Source: Peronospora farinosa
Lineage: Eukaryota; Oomycota; Peronosporomycetes; Peronosporales; Peronosporaceae
Direction: 5' to 3'
DNA length: 64,000 nucleotides
NCBI GenBank assembly: GCA_947646735.1
Contig: CANTFK010000785.1
Span: 248,001-312,000, forward strand
Shown here: one piece after another, positions 1 to 11,300 of the stretch
Layout of the letters: each line of letters starts with the position of its first letter
How positions within the stretch are numbered: position 1 is the stretch's first letter
Notes under the pieces: model-generated
The model's database searches: none
What the model saw: the letters and a program-made list of their open reading frames with translations, nothing else
What the model was told of the DNA's origin: nothing
Translations under genes and position numbers: made by a program

Positions 1-68
1 CTCAGCTACGTTTATGATTGGTTGATATTACAAAAAAACTCTTCATATTATCTTTTACCAAAAAGAAA

Positions 69-3000
69 ATGGCATCATTCTCTACGGGTGTGTCGATACA
101 ATACCCTCGTAATCGATCAGCTGCTACTTTTACATCTTCTCGTCTCAATAATCAAGTAGAGTATCCATTTACCTTTCCAACAAACTCATCAACATTCTCA
201 GAGGCGCAATATCAATCCGATACTGAAGCTTATAAAGTATCTCAAGAACTTGCTTATCATTATTCGTATGCAAAAATTCGTCAATTAATTGAAGAGTTTT
301 TACGTAGAAATAATAATACGAGCTATAGTCAAGTATTGAGGTTTTTTGCAAAATATTGTCCAAGAAAAATGGAGTCAGGAACACCAGTAGCTCAAATCTC
401 AACGACAAGTTTATTATCAAGTCGACGAGGACGTGATTACAATGCTCCCGTGTTATTTCCAGAGTTTCATGCAATACCAACAGCTGCTATAATTACTGGA
501 ACTGATGCAACGTCAAGCAATTTATGGGTGGGACCTTTAATGCAAAAGCTACGACGGACATTCCCGTTGTGTCTTGTTGTGCCTCGTGATGTGACAAGTG
601 CTCGACGGTTTATTGAGTGGTTGACGGCAAGGTTGGAGAAATTATGTGCGGTGAAACACAAGGAAGAGCATTGGCTTGAAGAACTGGTAGAAAATTTTGA
701 TCTGTTGCCGTTGGATATGCCACCAGTAGCTGTAGAAAACAGCGGTCGACGGCTGACACGACACGAGCGAGTCAAGACAGCAGGATTTGCCGGTGGACTG
801 TTCGATGGTAATGTACAGGATGAAAAGAACAAACAGATGGACGATATATGCTACGACTCGATTTCGGAATCCGAGGATAGTGGAGATGATGACACTGATT
901 TTGGGTCGTCAAGGAGAGGGAAGAGTAAACGACGACGACTTGCGCCAGCGGCCTATGGGCGGTGGACAATATCGAAGCTGTTGTCGACAATTGAACGTGA
1001 TATTGATGAGCTTGTGTCGCCTACCTGTGGCAACACATGCTGTGAGTGGGTTGCTATGCTTGGTGAGCTAGTGCACGATCGACTTCAGGAAGCGCTGACT
1101 TGGGTGAAGAAATTACAAAAAAAGATGAAGAAAGCGTCTCCCGGAGCATTGCATGCTTTGATGAAGCGGTAGATTGGCTGCAGCATAAGATTGTGACGGC
1201 TCAAGATACAGCACCCAAGCTGCTGAATGCTGCACCTGATTCAAATAATCCAACTACCTCTTATATTGGCATCACGGAGATGGCGTTAGCGATAATGCTC
1301 CAACGTGTGTACCTTCAGTACGTGTCGTTTCTGGAGGAATGCACAATTGACCGAATTGCGGTCAATGATCGACGAAGAATTGTAAAGCAGAAAATGTGTA
1401 AGCACGAGAACTACTACTCCCTTGAGAGCGATGGTAAATCACAGATTCCAACGTCACCGCAGACATCTTGTACTTCTCAGCCATTTCTATTGCTGTGTAT
1501 TGAGCAACTCGAGTCGTTTTCACAACAGGTATTTGGCGATTTCTTAGAGATTTGGATACATTTCGTACGACAGCAGCAAGAAACTCATCACGCGGGTGAA
1601 AAATATAGCGGCATGTTGGGATTCGTAATTGGAGTGGCCTCGGCGACCTCACCAGCGCTACGACGTTTAGATTTGGCGGTAACCAATCGGTTGGAACTAC
1701 AATTCTTCTCTCTTGTTGACTCACGAAAGTGCTTTGACGATATACTTGAGTCGTTAGTAGTAAAAGCGAGACTACCGCTTTCATTTAGCGGTGAAGTGGT
1801 CCGAGCTATTGCGCGCCGACACCATCGTGTACCAAGCGTGCCACGTCTTTTGCATGCGCTGCGTTTCTTACTGTTTACACACTTTAGACGCTGTCCGTGG
1901 AGTTTTCTCGCACTTGCTGTAGATGACTTACCATCGTCAGGCGAATCTCCGGTCTTGGTAGCCAGTGATGTTGCATCATTGCCATACCGTGTCTCTAGTT
2001 GGATTAAGCGTCATCGTCGGAATCTAACCCGGGAAGCACAAGGAAAACCTACTGGGTGTAGTTCAGCCCTTACGTTATGGCTTGCTTCATGCAGTGCCTT
2101 CGAGCTGAGAGACTTGGAGTCACGAGTGATGTCCTCCTCGTCAGGTGTTATGGCTGCTGATGACAATTGGATTACTGTGTTGGAGACGGCAATGCTTCAT
2201 GAACGTCGCCGGCGAGCTCGCTGGCGAATGGGCTGGGACTGCTTTCGTTCTACTTGCTCGTGGCTTGACGTGCGCATTGATGGCAGCAACGAAGCAAAAC
2301 ATGATGAGCAGGAGGATCTAGCAGTGACGCACTTGGCTCTAGCACTTGAGGGCCGATTGGGGAAAGCACCACGCTTCATGGAAGTACTACGACGGCTACA
2401 ATTTTGCAGGTGGGCTTTGGTTTCTGGAATGATTGAGGATTGGCGGGCTTCTTTTCGCGTGTTCGGATCGTCTGAAGACGATGGAGAAGACTTGGAAACG
2501 AGTTTATGTGAGCTAGCAATGCTCTGTGCTTATGCAAGAACCGAAGAGACACCACCAAAGATGGAGACAGCGCTACGAAATGAACTCGTGACTGTGTTTA
2601 CAGATCGTCTAGTGAGTGCGTTATTGCATCCAGTACCTTGTTCAGTGTCTCCTGCCGATGCACTCGTGACAAATTGGACTTTGTTGACAACTGTCAATGT
2701 TCTGGAAGCGCGACTTTGTTTTAAATACTATGATAATCTTCAAAAGGTGTTACAAGATGCTGGTATTGGTGAAGACAATGATACAGCCATCCAAGTATCA
2801 TGGGTACATGATGTGGGTCTCGCGTTTTTGTTTTATCAAGAAAGTGCGGGTGCAAGATTAAGTCTTTGCGAATGGTATGAAAGTTTTGCATTGGAATTGA
2901 ATGAAGAAGCAAAAACTGTCAAGAAGAACAAGAAGAACAAAGACAAGAAGAACAATGCAATGATGGACTCGGCAATCAAATCTCGTTTTGTACGAGCACT

Positions 3001-3088
3001 TTGTACATTGCGTCATTGGGGCTTTATTAAAAGTGACGCTCCTTGTAATCAGGAGCAGGATCTGATTGAAAAGCTTGTATTTATCTAA
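69..3088 (+). CDS. ORC3: Origin recognition complex subunit 3 (ORC3)
   Basis: Subunit of the nuclear complex that marks replication origins and loads the MCM helicase. The centre of the protein (about nt 1490-1930) resembles the ORC3 core: a leader with LLCIEQLESF, then GMLGFVIGVASATSPALRRL, then a helical stretch ending in LLHALRFLLFTHFRRCPWSF. The C-terminal third has the helical, winged-helix-like character of ORC3/5 proteins. The first ATG in frame is at 69; an upstream TTG at 18 is less likely. The frame changes between 69..1172 and the 3' frame ending at 3088. The two frames overlap around 1067-1172, where a 7-A run (about 1117-1123) could hold an indel. Candidate introns ending at 1088 create a stop at the junction, so I could not settle intron against frameshift. 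A CCAAT box (inverted, 16-21) precedes the ATG. Family call is by eye, without alignment. Confidence 0.8.
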
Positions 3089-3285
3089 TTTACAGCACAA
3101 AAGGAAGGAATAGAGAGAGTTATTGACTGAATAGAGTGCATTAAAAAGTGAAAAAAGACTTTTTTTATATTGTCACAAAATAGCAGCAATAAAGCTCTTT
3201 AAATCTCCTAGTTAAAGTCGGTTTGTTTTAGCGCTCAGTCGTCACCTCGTTCAATAGCTAATTGCAATATAAAAATAGGGTTAGG

Positions 3286-3534
3286 TCAGCTATAAAATAC
3301 AGAAATGGCTTTATTTAATGTCCATTTAGAGTTCCTACCGCCCGTATTGTAATGCAGCAGCTTCTCAATAAGATCAACGTGTGTGAGCATCATCCGACGA
3401 CAGCAGTAACGCTTAAGTGACAGCTCATCCAATGCATCACGCTCCGTGTAGTCAGCACGTAGCAGACCCAAGTATGTCTCCCATTTGTTGGCCAGCACTT
3501 TGCCACACGTAAAGCAGCGCACAGGAACGATCAT
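3286..3534 (-). CDS. RPB10: RNA polymerases I, II and III shared subunit RPABC5 (RPB10)
   Basis: Small zinc-binding subunit common to all three nuclear RNA polymerases. The start [12 protein letters not shown] is the diagnostic N-terminus with the CxxC zinc half-site, and the second half-site is the CC pair in [17 protein letters not shown] follows as in other eukaryotes. I chose the ATG at 3534 because it gives the exact family start; a frame extending upstream to 3585 adds a non-conserved leader. The family is usually 64-75 residues; this reading gives 82 because about 13 extra residues follow HYNT. Either the tail is real or a donor-like GGTAGGAAC just after that point marks a missed terminal intron. 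It is divergently arranged with the gene starting at 3779. Confidence 0.93.
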   Translation of the reverse strand: MIVPVRCFTCGKVLANKWETYLGLLRADYTERDALDELSLKRYCCRRMMLTHVDLIEKLLHYNTGGRNSKWTLNKAISVFYS

Positions 3535-3778
3535 AATTACGGTTAAAGTCAATAACTGAGTGCACCACTGCCAGTGATTGGGCACAACAACAAATGGGTA
3601 TCATTTGATTGGTTAAAAGAGAAAAACACGTTTTTATGCAAATCAAATGAATTGTTATATTTACACCAATTAAAATCGATGAAGTCGACTAGGTACGATT
3701 GTTTTGGCGAGTGGTGGGTGGATAAGAAAACAAATAACGAAGACAGGAAGAAATTGAGTGCCATCAAGGAATGTGAAC
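3535..3778. promoter_or_regulatory. Divergent promoter region between RPB10 and the 3779 gene
   Basis: This 244-bp gap separates two divergent start codons. It contains GATTGG (inverted CCAAT) near 3607-3612 followed by an A-rich tract. CCAAT boxes recur in other gaps of this window, so this is a plausible shared promoter. I see no TATA box I would defend. Confidence 0.45.
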
Positions 3779-5767
3779 ATGGCGATGACGGAAAAGCAAC
3801 AACAACATTCAAATGGCGGCTATTCGGATGAAGAGAATGTTGCGTATGTGGCCAATCAAGTTTCGTCGAAATGCACGCAGAACTCACTGAGAAATGACTT
3901 CAAAAAGGCTGGAGAAGCGGGTCAACGTGATACGGTGGAAAACAAGAATATAGCAATATTGGAAAAAGTTACGGAGATCAGTAATGACGGCAATGATAAA
4001 GAAGAGAAGCAGTTATGTAGTGAGAGTTTTACGGCTTTAGGGGGAAGCGAATTACCAGCAGGAGGCCATGAGAAGGAAATTAATGAGAAGAAGATGGAAG
4101 CAGTGGTAATGAAGGAAATTTCAGTTTCTCTGAGTCATAAATTGTTGGAGAATAAGATTGAGGAAGATGTAGAGGTAATTGGTGAGTCTGTGGAGCAGTT
4201 TGGAGCGGTAACTGACGAGGATATGAAGCAATTGACGGGATACAAGGATAAGGAGACAGTGTTGGATACCGGTAACAATAGTGCGAGTGATGAGACTATT
4301 GCAGTCATGTCGTTGGTAGATGGTAAAGCTCAATTGAAAAATGAGACGTGTGTAAACAAGGTGAAGGATATTGGCGAAAGGAATACTATTGCAGCGTCGT
4401 CAGTGCCACAGGAAAGGATGGACATTGTTATGGATGCTGTACAGATCTTAGAAGGAAAGAAAACTATGACTGATAATCGCAGCGAGGGTGGTGGTAAGAT
4501 GAATGCTGAAGACTTGTCGGTGTGGGCTGCAGGTGTCGAACTTAATAGTCTCTTACTGAAAGAGAGCAATACTGGTGAAGCATCTCGACCGAGCGGTGCT
4601 GAGGTGAAAGATGCTGTTGGTTTGATTGTCGCCACGCTTGTAGACGATGTCGTTGACTCCATGGATGCAAAGCCTGCAAAAGCTCCGAGTAGCCCAGTTT
4701 GCATGCCGCATTTAAGTGCTGATGAGGCCATGGAACTACTTGAGGCGCACCAAGGCGATGACAATGTTCTGCTTCCTGAGCACGATGAGATTGTAGACAC
4801 CGTTATGGAAGTAGAGTCGAAGAATCATGGATATCAGTGGTTTGACGAAGACGAAGAAGATGATGAGGAAATCGCACTCCATGAGACCACTGACGACGTC
4901 TTTGGTTTTGACGGCGTCGTTGACCTCCCTGGGGGTGTCACGCAAATTCTCGAGGACTACGCGAATACGAACAGTGCCGGGAGCGTAGACACGCGAATCG
5001 TTCCTGTCAACAGCAGCAGGAGCCCTAGCTTCGCGTTGTCCGGTTCGTCATCGTCTTCATCGGCTTCTTGTTGCAGCAGTGCGAGCTCTTCAGAGGACGA
5101 GAGTAAAGGTTTTGGATCAAAGAAGCGTCGTCTATCAGGAAACAATGGTCCTCGCAAGCTATTGCAGTACAAGAAACAGAAGCGCGTTCGCTCCTCGGAA
5201 CTCAGCAATTCACCTCCGAGGCGACTGAAACGCAAGCGCAAAATACCAAAGCCAGCCATTTCGTCCGAGTTTGCAGTTTTTAATTCGGAAGCAGCCGATC
5301 CGATTCTCAAGGGTTCCTACTCGGTGCGCAAGAATCGTCGCGCATGTTTTCAGGGAAATTGGGGTTTTACCGAGGAAGCTTTCCTAGATACTGAGAGCAT
5401 TAGCCCGTTCGAGTATACGTCACATGCACGCGTGCTCCAGTCGCGACGCAAAGATGATAAACGTCCTATCTCGGGCAAGTACGGAGGGTTTTTTAAGCTA
5501 CGACAGCCTAACGGAAGCTTGATCAAGGTTCGAGAAGAGCAAGTGGATTTGCAGTTCTTGCCTATGCCTTCTTCAGACGAAGAAGATGAGGATGAAGATG
5601 AGGACATGAAGGGCTACGAGAGTGATGAGAAGGATTGCGATGAAGTCGCAGCAAGCCGCTACATTGTGCTTGGCAAGGGGAAGAACTGTTTTGGTCGGTT
5701 TTTAATCCGAGGCTATCTCAGCCCCGAAAGTGGTCGACTTACGGTGAAACGCCGTTATTTGGAGTGA
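3779..5767 (+). CDS. Large acidic, low-complexity protein with basic patches, probably nuclear; function unknown
   Basis: I do not recognise this gene. The ATG at 3779 gives 662 residues; GTG at 3758 would add seven. The first 400 residues are Glu/Asp/Lys-rich and predicted disordered. A serine run (SGSSSSSSASCCSSASSS) precedes basic clusters (KKRR, KKQKR, RRLKRKRK) that look like nuclear localisation signals. The C-terminal ~150 residues are more ordered and seem to hold two related units: CFQGNWGF...FEYTS followed by GKYGGFFKLRQPNGSLIKV, then GKGKNCFGRFLIRGYLSPES and TVKRRYLE. The pattern of W/F-x-G followed by aromatic and basic strands suggests small beta modules. An acidic stretch (SSDEEDEDEDEDMKGYESDE) lies between them. 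A chromatin or transcription role is a guess from composition only. Confidence 0.75.
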   Translation: MAMTEKQQQHSNGGYSDEENVAYVANQVSSKCTQNSLRNDFKKAGEAGQRDTVENKNIAILEKVTEISNDGNDKEEKQLCSESFTALGGSELPAGGHEKEINEKKMEAVVMKEISVSLSHKLLENKIEEDVEVIGESVEQFGAVTDEDMKQLTGYKDKETVLDTGNNSASDETIAVMSLVDGKAQLKNETCVNKVKDIGERNTIAASSVPQERMDIVMDAVQILEGKKTMTDNRSEGGGKMNAEDLSVWAAGVELNSLLLKESNTGEASRPSGAEVKDAVGLIVATLVDDVVDSMDAKPAKAPSSPVCMPHLSADEAMELLEAHQGDDNVLLPEHDEIVDTVMEVESKNHGYQWFDEDEEDDEEIALHETTDDVFGFDGVVDLPGGVTQILEDYANTNSAGSVDTRIVPVNSSRSPSFALSGSSSSSSASCCSSASSSEDESKGFGSKKRRLSGNNGPRKLLQYKKQKRVRSSELSNSPPRRLKRKRKIPKPAISSEFAVFNSEAADPILKGSYSVRKNRRACFQGNWGFTEEAFLDTESISPFEYTSHARVLQSRRKDDKRPISGKYGGFFKLRQPNGSLIKVREEQVDLQFLPMPSSDEEDEDEDEDMKGYESDEKDCDEVAASRYIVLGKGKNCFGRFLIRGYLSPESGRLTVKRRYLE

Positions 5768-6198
5768 CTTGAAGTTCCAAACTATTGCAAGTGGCACGAT
5801 GTTTGGTGTCAATGTTTTTTTTAGTCGAAACCTGATGATTTGAGAGAGGAGGAAGGATTGCTATGTACAGAGAGATAACAATGAGGTAACAGGTTTAATA
5901 TTGTAAGCTTATTTTGAAGTTTGGTATTAACTAATATCAGTGGTATAATACTTGAAGTTAGTAAAATGAACCCATTCAGTAAGTGACCCTGTCAGAGCTT
6001 GATATTGACCAATCGCATTCAGTATATTCTACCATTCATCGCATTAACGTACTCTGATTCGTCGCATTAGTATTTCAAAATCAGCCAATCCGATCCTTCT
6101 CCTACTCATCGTGTCAAACATAGCGTTTTTCTCGTCAACTCTATTTACTTTCATTATTGAATTCTCCCTCTAATTCTCCCTCTATTCCCCTATTCAAG
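5768..6198. promoter_or_regulatory. Intergenic region upstream of cysteine synthase, with CCAAT boxes
   Basis: This 431-bp gap contains no gene. The first part is AT-rich 3' flank of the preceding gene. The second half carries CCAATC at 6009-6014 and 6084-6089, followed by a pyrimidine-rich stretch running into the ATG at 6199, as is usual for oomycete promoters. Confidence 0.45.
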
Positions 6199-7230
6199 AT
6201 GTTTTCTCCTTTTCTATTTGCTTCCCGTCGCATCTCGTTGCTACGTCATCACACTCGTTCACTTCACATTGCTAAAGATATGACGGAACTTATTGGAAAC
6301 ACACCATTAGTTTATTTAAATCACGTAACAGAAAATTGTTATGCTAAAATTGCAGTTAAATGTGAATTTATGGAGCCATGTGCGTCTGTTAAAGATCGTA
6401 TTGGTCTCAGTATGATCAATGATGCTGAAAAAACGGGACGACTTACAAAAGATCATCATATTATTGAACCTACTAGTGGTAATACCGGTATTGGTCTCGC
6501 TTTTGCGGCTGCTGTGCGTGGTTATAAACTCACATTAGTCATGCCTGATACCATGTCAATGGAACGTCGTATTTTGCTCAAATCATTTGGTTGTGACGTT
6601 GTCTTGACTCCTGGAGCCAAAGGAATGACTGGAGCTGTTGCTAAAGCAGAAGATTTGGTGAAAAACAAGCCCGAAAAGTCGTTAATTCTTGGTCAATTTG
6701 ATAATCCCGCTAATCCACAAATTCATTTTGAGACCACAGGTCCTGAGATTTGGCGTGATACGGACGGACTGGTTGACTTTTTTGTCTCGGGTGTCGGTAC
6801 TGGTGGTACTTTAACAGGTACAGCCCGTTATTTGAAACCGAAGAAGCCAAGTATTAAGATTGTGGCTGTTGAGCCTGAAGAGAGCCCAGTCTTATCAGGT
6901 GGAAACCCTGCACCTCACAAGATTCAAGGAATTGGTGCTGGATTTGTACCTTCAGTACTTGAACGTGATTTGATCGATGAAGTCATTACAGCCAGTAGTC
7001 CAGATGCCTTTGCTATGGCTAAACGTCTAGCTCTAGAGGAGGGAATTCTTGTTGGTCCGTCATCTGGTGCTGCCGTCGTGGCGAGTCTTGAGCTCGCAAA
7101 ACGTCCCGAAAACAAGGACAAGCTTATTGTGACCATCTTACCGAGCTTTGGTGAACGTTACCTGTCGTCGCCTCTATTTGAAAGCGAGCGTGAGTTTGCG
7201 GCCAATCTACAGACGTCGGAACTGCCGTAA
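6199..7230 (+). CDS. Cysteine synthase (O-acetylserine sulfhydrylase), probably mitochondrial
   Basis: PLP enzyme that makes cysteine from O-acetylserine and sulfide. The 343-residue protein starts at ATG 6199; an upstream TTG in frame is unlikely. Residues 1-25 ([20 protein letters not shown]) are basic and hydrophobic without acids, a good mitochondrial presequence. The fold-type II core follows: [18 protein letters not shown] with the PLP-binding lysine at residue 65; [10 protein letters not shown], the substrate loop; [11 protein letters not shown], the phosphate-binding loop; and GPSSGAA plus [10 protein letters not shown] near the C-terminus. There is no haem domain or CBS pair, so it is OASS rather than cystathionine beta-synthase. 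No introns are apparent. Confidence 0.95.
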   Translation: MFSPFLFASRRISLLRHHTRSLHIAKDMTELIGNTPLVYLNHVTENCYAKIAVKCEFMEPCASVKDRIGLSMINDAEKTGRLTKDHHIIEPTSGNTGIGLAFAAAVRGYKLTLVMPDTMSMERRILLKSFGCDVVLTPGAKGMTGAVAKAEDLVKNKPEKSLILGQFDNPANPQIHFETTGPEIWRDTDGLVDFFVSGVGTGGTLTGTARYLKPKKPSIKIVAVEPEESPVLSGGNPAPHKIQGIGAGFVPSVLERDLIDEVITASSPDAFAMAKRLALEEGILVGPSSGAAVVASLELAKRPENKDKLIVTILPSFGERYLSSPLFESEREFAANLQTSELP

Positions 7231-7412
7231 GCCGTTTTTATAGTGGAAAGAGAACATGGGATGAGTTTTTTTTGAAATGGTGACCACTGTCAGTGCACAT
7301 TACGGTCTGTATACATGGTGTCCCATGTAGTTTTTGCTGCTACCAGTTTTTTAAAGTTAATCCTATGAGCTCCACGTCAAGTGTGACGTTCTGAGTTTCG
7401 TCTCAATTCATG

Positions 7413-7869
7413 TCACGTGGCTGCATTTGTGTCGGTCTTGTCCATGAAGTACATGGCTCGAGCTCGTCCTCTTTCTGCCTGGAACTTGCGTAGCTGCCGC
7501 AAGTAGTGAAATTCTCGTAGCATCGTATTGACTTCAGCATAGGTACTGCGTACAGCTTTTGCACGAGGAATTTCCATATCCGTGTCCATTACGATGGCTT
7601 CGCCTGCCCATCGTACTCCATGGGCACCTAGACAATTATGGGTCATATGGAACTTAAATTTAGAACCCATAATTTGACAATTATGGCAATTATGGTGCCC
7701 AATATTATTGTTTACCGTCGTAATTGTAAGCTACACGCAACCGCTTCATTTCATTTTCAATCACTTCACCAGCTTCTGAGCTACTGTCGTATTGGTCAGT
7801 AGATGTAGAGGGTTCACTCTCATACGCACGTAGCTGTTGACTCGTGACCCACTCACGTTTGCGGTTCAT
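7413..7869 (-). CDS. Small conserved-looking protein, probably two exons; function unknown
   Basis: I do not recognise it. From ATG 7869 a 54-codon frame (MNRKREWVTSQQLRAYESEP...) ends at a TAA at 7705. Just downstream a second frame, open from 7670 to 7413, encodes a coherent segment: HNCLGAHGVRWAGEAIVMD, then EVNTMLREFHYLRQLRKFQ, ending MYFMDKTDTNAAT. A donor-like GTAGCT or GTAAAC near the end of the first frame and an AG at TTTAAG before the second suggest one gene with a short intron, but I could not fix the exact junction. The C-terminal half looks helical and basic. Divergent from the kinase gene. Confidence 0.45.
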
Positions 7870-8338
7870 GACAGCTTTGGAACAAGAAGTTTTGCCATAA
7901 AAAAGTAAAACAAATTATAATTATTTAAGAAAAATCACAAAAGGTTTGGCATTTTCCCAAAGAAAGTGTTTTTAAAAAGGTACGTTCTTATCAGGTATCT
8001 TTTTCACTTAACCATGCACATAAAAACACGCAAATGTCGCAGGTGCGTGTTTTTTTCGTCGTTAATAAAAAAACCTTGACATACGGATGTCAATGAAGTT
8101 TAATTTAAGGTTGCATGATTAAAAAAAGTAGTTTATTAAAAAGTAATGGTTCTGATCCCACACCAGTATAAAACCTAATACCTCTTAAATCAAATCACGT
8201 ACTAAATCACCTCCAAAGGACCTAAATCAGCTCTCACCTAACGCCTTATTTCATCTCCTGTCTCATCTAATTCTTCATCTAACTACCACTAAAACCCCAC
8301 CTCGTTTCCAAATACAAACACCCCAATATATTTTTCCC
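7870..8338. other. Intergenic region upstream of the MAP kinase gene
   Basis: 469 bp without a gene. It is AT-rich, with a perfect 10-bp inverted repeat at 8022-8031 (AAAAACACGC) and 8045-8054 (GCGTGTTTTT) around a 13-nt loop. Pyrimidine-rich sequence with repeated ACC/CTAAATC motifs leads into the start of the kinase gene. Confidence 0.4.
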
Positions 8339-11300
8339 ATGGCGTTACGTTCAAGACCCATTGAATTATCAACTAAATCTTCCCCGTCGTCGTCTAATTC
8401 CACCATCATCATCATCAATTAATGATCCCTCCCATGCTCTTTCGACTTCAGTGGAATTTAGACCTCATGATGTCCCATTACGATATCATTGGGAAGGGTA
8501 TTTACAAAAATGCAGTGATTGGTTAAAACATTGGGAAACGTATTATTTTGTCTTGCGGGGTAGGTTACTCTATTGTTATTTATCCCAAGAAGATGCAAAT
8601 CGTCAGAATGCAAAATCCAAGATAAAAAAAGGCAAATTTCGTTTTTCCGACCGCGTGGCTCTTATAAAAGCGTTTAATGTCGATGAAACGTTTTTACCCG
8701 TGATTTTATCCGTGGACCAAAATGGAGGCGACTCGGGACTCAAAAAAACACAACATTCAGCGTTTCGGTTTACGGTGGCAACAGAAAAAGGACATCAATT
8801 ACATTTTCGGACCAATTCGGAAGCTAGTAAACATGTGTGGTTACAATTTATAGCCAATGGGATTGCGGATTATGAATTGACGGGGTCGTTGAAATTACAT
8901 TTGCAACATTTTCGGACAAATGTTGCGGATTTTTACAATTGTTATCAATATTTTTATACGACACTTTGTGTACGAGTGACGGCCGATGAACGGGAAGATC
9001 AGATGGAATGGCCATCATCATCATCATCATCATCATCGTCACCGTTTAAAATGGTCGATACACCAAGTACACCTGAAGTAGGATCAAGTACGGAAGAAAT
9101 GGATTATTCAAATCTTTTGGTGGGTACGAAGAAATCAATGGCTACATTTGTGCCAATTACACCTAATCAACCATTGGCCAAGACTAATGTCATTCCACCA
9201 ATGGATCACGCACTTGTGCGTTTATTTTCACTGTTAAAATCAGACGTGATTTTACGGAGTAATTATTTGCCCATGGTACCTTTTGAAGGAAAATATCGTG
9301 GTTTTAATGGAGTGCTCGAGTATTTTTCAAGATTGTCCCAGTCGGTGCAAGTGGAACAATTTATTGTCGAGAGTATTCAGATGGAAGAGAATGAAGAGCA
9401 GCATGAAAATGACAATGTTCATGTGGAACCTCGACACCGGCGGAATCGTAATCGTGTCGTTGTCATTTCTGGAAGAGAGACCATGCAGGTACGATACAAT
9501 CAAACGACATTTATGCAACAGTGGACACACAAGCTACACTTTAAGCCTGAGGATAGTGGCCGAGTAAGTCGGTGGGAGATTTTTGGCGATGTTGTGGCTT
9601 CTAGTGTGGTATTCAAAGCGCCTGGGTGCACAACGAATCTTACATTACCGTCGCTATCTGAGCGTATTCGTGAATCTGTTGTCGGCGGATATGTTGTGTC
9701 AATCCATCTAGGCCAAATTACGGATGTTCGCTCGCGGGAGCTGCAAGGAGATGAATTTTTTGTGCGCTGTTCTCTAGATACGAACGAATTTGAAGACGTG
9801 TGGCATACGGAAGCTCAGTCTCGAGCAGCTTCTCCAGTAAAATGCCCTACCGACTCGTCCGGCACCGAACTTGTGCCATCGTGGTCATACGATTATCAGC
9901 AAGAACTGTTTTTGCAGTTTGATAGACTATCGCGTGATGACAATACCGTGCTGCTTGTTGAGTGTTGTCGTAATTCAAATTACGAGGTTGTTGCTCGTAC
10001 TCATGTGAACCTCGCCAGCATTTTGAACGGCAGCACTGCTGGCAGCATCATTGGTACTAACGGAACGATTTCCAGTCTACTGATGGGGCGACGAGGTCGT
10101 AGAAAGACTATCGAAGGCGAACTGCAGAGTTACGTGCTGTCGAACGATCGCCAAAGCTTTTTTGGTAAGTTGCTACTGGGCCTCACGATATCTTCCATGT
10201 CACACCGGCCAATCTCGCAGCAATCCCCGATGTCGAGCTTTCGGGAGAGCTATAGGGATAGCTTCTGCTCAGAAGATGGTAGTGTTGTCGGTGCTGCATC
10301 TCTTCCGTCAGCACGTACGAGCTTTCGCTCGTTTACAAAAAAACAGCAGTTTACACTTCCTGGGGAGGAAATCATGCATCAGTTCGTTATTAACGGAGTG
10401 CGGTATCAGCTAGCAGAAAAGTACCGCATGGTGAAAATTGTTGGAAAGGGAACGTACGGTGAGGTGATAGCAGCAAGCGATTTTGTAAACGGCGGCACGT
10501 TTGCAATCAAGAAACTGGGTCAATTTTTGCGGCATCCGAAGGTGGCATTACTAGCCCTGCGTGAGATTAAACTAATGAGCGAGATTGGTACTCACCCCTG
10601 CCTTATGGGCTTTCACGAGCTGCAGCGACCGCTTGACTATGAACATTTTGAAGATTTGTATATCATTCAGCCACTTATGGAAACAGACCTATGCCGCATT
10701 ATTCATTCAAAGGAGAGTCTAAACGACGACCAGGTGCAATACTTTTTGTACCAAATGCTTTGTGGCATTCACTATCTACATTCTGCAGATGTGTTGCATC
10801 GCGACATTAAGCCGAGCAACATTCTCGTGAACTCGGACTGCCGACTTAAGATCTGTGATTTCGGGCTTGCGCGGCATGCCAATGATCGAGACCTTGCAGA
10901 AGGACTCTCGGAATATGTGGTTACACGGTGGTACCGTGCTCCAGAGCTTTTGCTGGCTAACGCGTACACGAAGGCAATTGATATGTGGGCAATCGGCTGC
11001 ATTTTTGCTGAGCTATTGGGGCGGCGAATCATGTTTCCAGGCACGTCGTATGTGGATCAGCTCAAAGTGATCGTAGATATTGTAGGCACGCCCACGACCT
11101 TCAGTTTCTGCGATAACCCCGTTGCGTGCCGCTACGCTGGACGCCAGTTTCTGATCCAAAGCCAGAAGGTGGCAAAAGTGGATTGGTCGCAGGTCTTTCC
11201 AGAAGCCAATCCGGACGGACTTGATCTGCTGGATCGCTTGTTACAGTTTGATCCGGCCAACCGTATCACGGCTGCCGAGGCGCTAGAGCACCCATACGTG

